Assembly (NCBI GenBank): GCA_903871875.1 | Contig: CAIQIR010000154.1 | Span: forward strand, 1 to 64,000 | Direction: 5' to 3' | DNA length: 64,000 nucleotides | DNA from: an uncultured Schlesneria sp. | Lineage (GTDB): Bacteria > Planctomycetota > Planctomycetia > Planctomycetales > Planctomycetaceae | Part shown: piece by piece, positions 63,796 to 64,000 of the stretch | Layout of the letters: each line of letters starts with the position of its first letter | How positions within the stretch are numbered: position 1 is the stretch's first letter | Made by a program: the position numbers and the translations under genes | The notes under the pieces: generated by a model | Told to the model about the DNA's origin: nothing | The model's input: only the letters and a program-made list of their open reading frames with translations | Databases searched by the model: none

Positions 63796-64000
63796 GGTTT
63801 TCCTTTAGACGAAAGCCCTACGTTGCGAATCCATTGAGAAACCGAAGATGGAAATCCACCGTCTTAAAACGCGTTCATCAGATCGCCCGGCAAGGCGACG
63901 CCAATGGACTCGGTGCAACAGCAGACCTCGGTAGAATTCACGTGACCGAAATCTTTCACTATCAACAGTCTATGGAGCACCTTTCGCGAGTCAAGAAGTT

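Overview
The window looks like chromosomal DNA of a planctomycete, most likely from the Planctomycetaceae/Planctomycetales. The evidence is the set of lineage-typical families: two tandem DUF1559 prepilin-like proteins, a DUF1501 protein, a cytochrome-type DUF1549/DUF1553 protein with a LamG insert, a Tat-exported Gfo/Idh/MocA protein, a sialate O-acetylesterase, von Willebrand A proteins beside an alpha-toroid protein, and a YkgJ cysteine-cluster protein. The exact genus cannot be read from the sequence. No tRNA, rRNA, CRISPR array or complete insertion sequence was found.

Layout. 1-3800 is an accessory-looking, gene-poor stretch. It holds the 5' part of a REP-associated (RAYT) transposase cut by the left edge, a frameshifted MBOAT/wax-synthase-like gene, and about 1.8 kb of non-coding DNA full of short tandem repeats. 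3800-12100 holds the DUF1559 pair, thiS-thiG, a site-2 protease, a Gfo/Idh/MocA protein and a convergent sialate O-acetylesterase. 12576-18264 is a three-gene minus-strand cluster (vWA, vWA, prenyltransferase-like toroid). 18775-20737 has a coiled-coil membrane protein and a rhomboid fold that has lost its catalytic residues. 20787-31026 is a long minus-strand series: a YkgJ protein, a TPR lipoprotein and a PPP phosphatase, then mreB-mreC-mreD-PBP2, a complete elongasome cluster, then an SMP-30 protein and RidA.

31478-44935 is mostly plus strand: an O-antigen-ligase/TPR fusion, DUF1501, aldose epimerase, a TatD hydrolase, a huge multi-PAS histidine kinase broken by an internal deletion, a secreted gluzincin-type peptidase and a small Cys-rich secreted protein. 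45254-50997 is a minus-strand set of catabolic or secreted proteins (sugar-phosphate isomerase-like, beta-propeller, PSD-type cytochrome protein). 52131-57996 holds core genes: rplU, an RNase E/G, and a hpf-ptsN-ptsH-ptsI cluster with no sugar permease, which suggests a regulatory phosphorelay. 58341-63795 has a lipoprotein, a CPBP protease, a REPIN-like palindrome, tyrS, a TSUP transporter and a coiled-coil membrane protein.

The observations most worth following are these: the rhomboid pseudoprotease that shares a C-terminal tail with the nearby site-2 protease; the ten-PAS kinase disrupted at an 8-bp microhomology; the RAYT gene together with a distant REPIN-like palindrome; the vWA/vWA/toroid cluster; the long hairpin-rich leader of the RNase E/G gene; and competing hairpins before the DUF1501 gene. 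Nothing here amounts to an obviously new defence or biosynthetic system.
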